A stretch of DNA of 64,000 nt from Caballeronia sp. SBC1. GTDB lineage: Bacteria; Pseudomonadota; Gammaproteobacteria; Burkholderiales; Burkholderiaceae. Both the position numbers and the translations under genes were made by a program. Numbering within the stretch: position 1 is the first letter of the stretch; each line of letters starts with the position of its first letter. The stretch covers positions 868,001 to 932,000 of the forward strand of contig NZ_CP049157.1 in NCBI RefSeq assembly GCF_011493005.1, in the 5' to 3' direction. This document shows, piece after piece, positions 63,359 through 64,000 of the stretch. Below the pieces are notes generated by a model. The model saw nothing but the letters and a program-made list of their open reading frames with translations. It searched no databases and had not been told where the DNA came from.

Positions 63359-64000
63359 ATGAATACTGAAGCCCCCTATGCGAGCACGCAAGTTGAAGCG
63401 CTACCCGATGAACCCGCCAGCAGCGGCATGTTCGGTTGGTACAAACACACGACCCCAAGCGAGAAGCGCGCGTTCTGGAGCTGCAAGATAGGCTATGGAC
63501 TCGACGCCATGGACACGCAGTTCCTGAGTTTCGTGATCCCCACGCTGATAGCAACCTGGGGGCTGAGCAAGGGCGAAGCCGGATTGATCGGCACGGTGAC
63601 GCTGCTCACATCAGCGCTGGGCGGCTGGGTGGCAGGCATTCTGTCCGATCGCATCGGCCGCGTGAAAACACTGCAGATCACCATTCTCTGGTTCGCGTTC
63701 TTCACGCTTGTCTGCGCGTTTGCTCAGAACTACACGCAGTTGCTGGTTGCGCGCGGCTTGATGGGCTTTGGCTTCGGTGGCGAGTGGACTGCAGGCGCAG
63801 TGTTGATCGGCGAAGTCATCCGCCCACGCGATCGCGGCAAGGCGGTGGGCATGGTGCAGGCGGGGTGGGCGATTGGCTGGGCGGTCGCCGCCGGACTCTA
63901 TACGCTGGTGTTCTCGTTCCTCCCCGGCGACATCGCTTGGCGGGCGTTGTTCGCGCTCGGGATCTTGCCTGCGCCGTTCGTGATCATGATCCGCCGTCTT
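63359..64000 (+). CDS. MFS transporter (metabolite:H+ symporter), truncated at window end
   Basis: 214 codons visible, open to the right edge. GGAG six bases before the ATG. The visible part spans about six helices: KIGYGLDAMDTQFLSFVIPT (TM1), GGWVAGILSDRIGRVKTL (motif A), RGLMGFGFGGEWTAGAVL (TM4) and QAGWAIGWAVAAGLYTLV. This pattern fits aromatic-acid/sialate-type symporters. Probably co-transcribed with the DUF1445 gene and exporting or importing its substrate. Confidence 0.9.
   Translation, partial: MNTEAPYASTQVEALPDEPASSGMFGWYKHTTPSEKRAFWSCKIGYGLDAMDTQFLSFVIPTLIATWGLSKGEAGLIGTVTLLTSALGGWVAGILSDRIGRVKTLQITILWFAFFTLVCAFAQNYTQLLVARGLMGFGFGGEWTAGAVLIGEVIRPRDRGKAVGMVQAGWAIGWAVAAGLYTLVFSFLPGDIAWRALFALGILPAPFVIMIRRL

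Overview
The window looks like an accessory stretch of a Burkholderiaceae genome, most likely Paraburkholderia or Caballeronia and plausibly a secondary replicon. The reasons are high GC, a Burkholderia-type trimeric porin ending in Phe, a complete PqiABC set, many LysR regulators paired with divergent metabolic genes, and the absence of tRNA, rRNA, ribosomal or replication genes. I see about 66 genes, including two cut by the window edges and one two-component pseudogene. Fourteen encode transcription regulators: eight LysR, two AraC, two TetR, one ArsR and one LuxR-type giant ATPase.

Layout. 1-6.3 kb: two related GNAT acetyltransferases, a TetR, a GlxA-type AraC regulator with a perfect palindrome at its start codon, a small muconolactone-isomerase-like protein, and an MFS exporter divergent from a LysR gene. 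6.7-9 kb: a 1-Cys peroxiredoxin, a persulfide dioxygenase-rhodanese fusion and a cupin (peroxide and sulfide stress). 9-14 kb: a berberine-bridge-type flavin oxidase divergent from a DUF4242 gene and a 1016-residue zinc-ribbon/ATPase/LuxR regulator. 14-20 kb: epoxide hydrolase, a Rid protein, an ArsR-AHSA1 pair with a probably leaderless promoter, DUF1801, and an AraC/DUF1479 divergent pair. 20-33 kb: hydrolase plus MHS transporter under LysR, DUF72, a LysR/PACE efflux pair resembling AceR/AceI, a secreted GH6 glycosidase, a collapsed response regulator/histidine kinase remnant, YceH, DoxX, an alpha/beta hydrolase fused to a monooxygenase-like domain, LysR and TetR. 33-37.5 kb: a DUF3313 lipoprotein behind a palindromic operator, then pqiABC.

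37.5-47 kb holds the most coherent system: a nine-gene minus-strand operon encoding a polyamine/opine-type ABC importer, a three-subunit flavin/iron-sulfur amine dehydrogenase of the OoxAB/HcnABC/LhpBEF type, a second DadA-like oxidase and a RidA imine deaminase, divergent from a LysR. It reads as import and oxidation of an N-substituted or D-type amino acid, but the substrate cannot be named from sequence. 47-50.8 kb: an AllA-like cupin, a LysR, a DUF2848 protein and an orphan branched-chain amino acid binding protein.

50.9-58.4 kb is a second coherent system: porin, betaine-type ABC transporter (ATPase, permease, binding protein), an M24 protein with the metal-ligand spacing of the DMSP lyase DddP but Gly at the catalytic Asp position, and a 2-oxoglutarate/Fe(II) oxygenase, divergent from a LysR. 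It probably imports and breaks down a quaternary ammonium or sulfonium compound. 58.4-64 kb: a VapBC pair, a RimJ-type acetyltransferase, a LysR translationally coupled to a chemoreceptor with a possible sigma-28 promoter, a DUF1445 hydro-lyase, and an MFS transporter running off the end.
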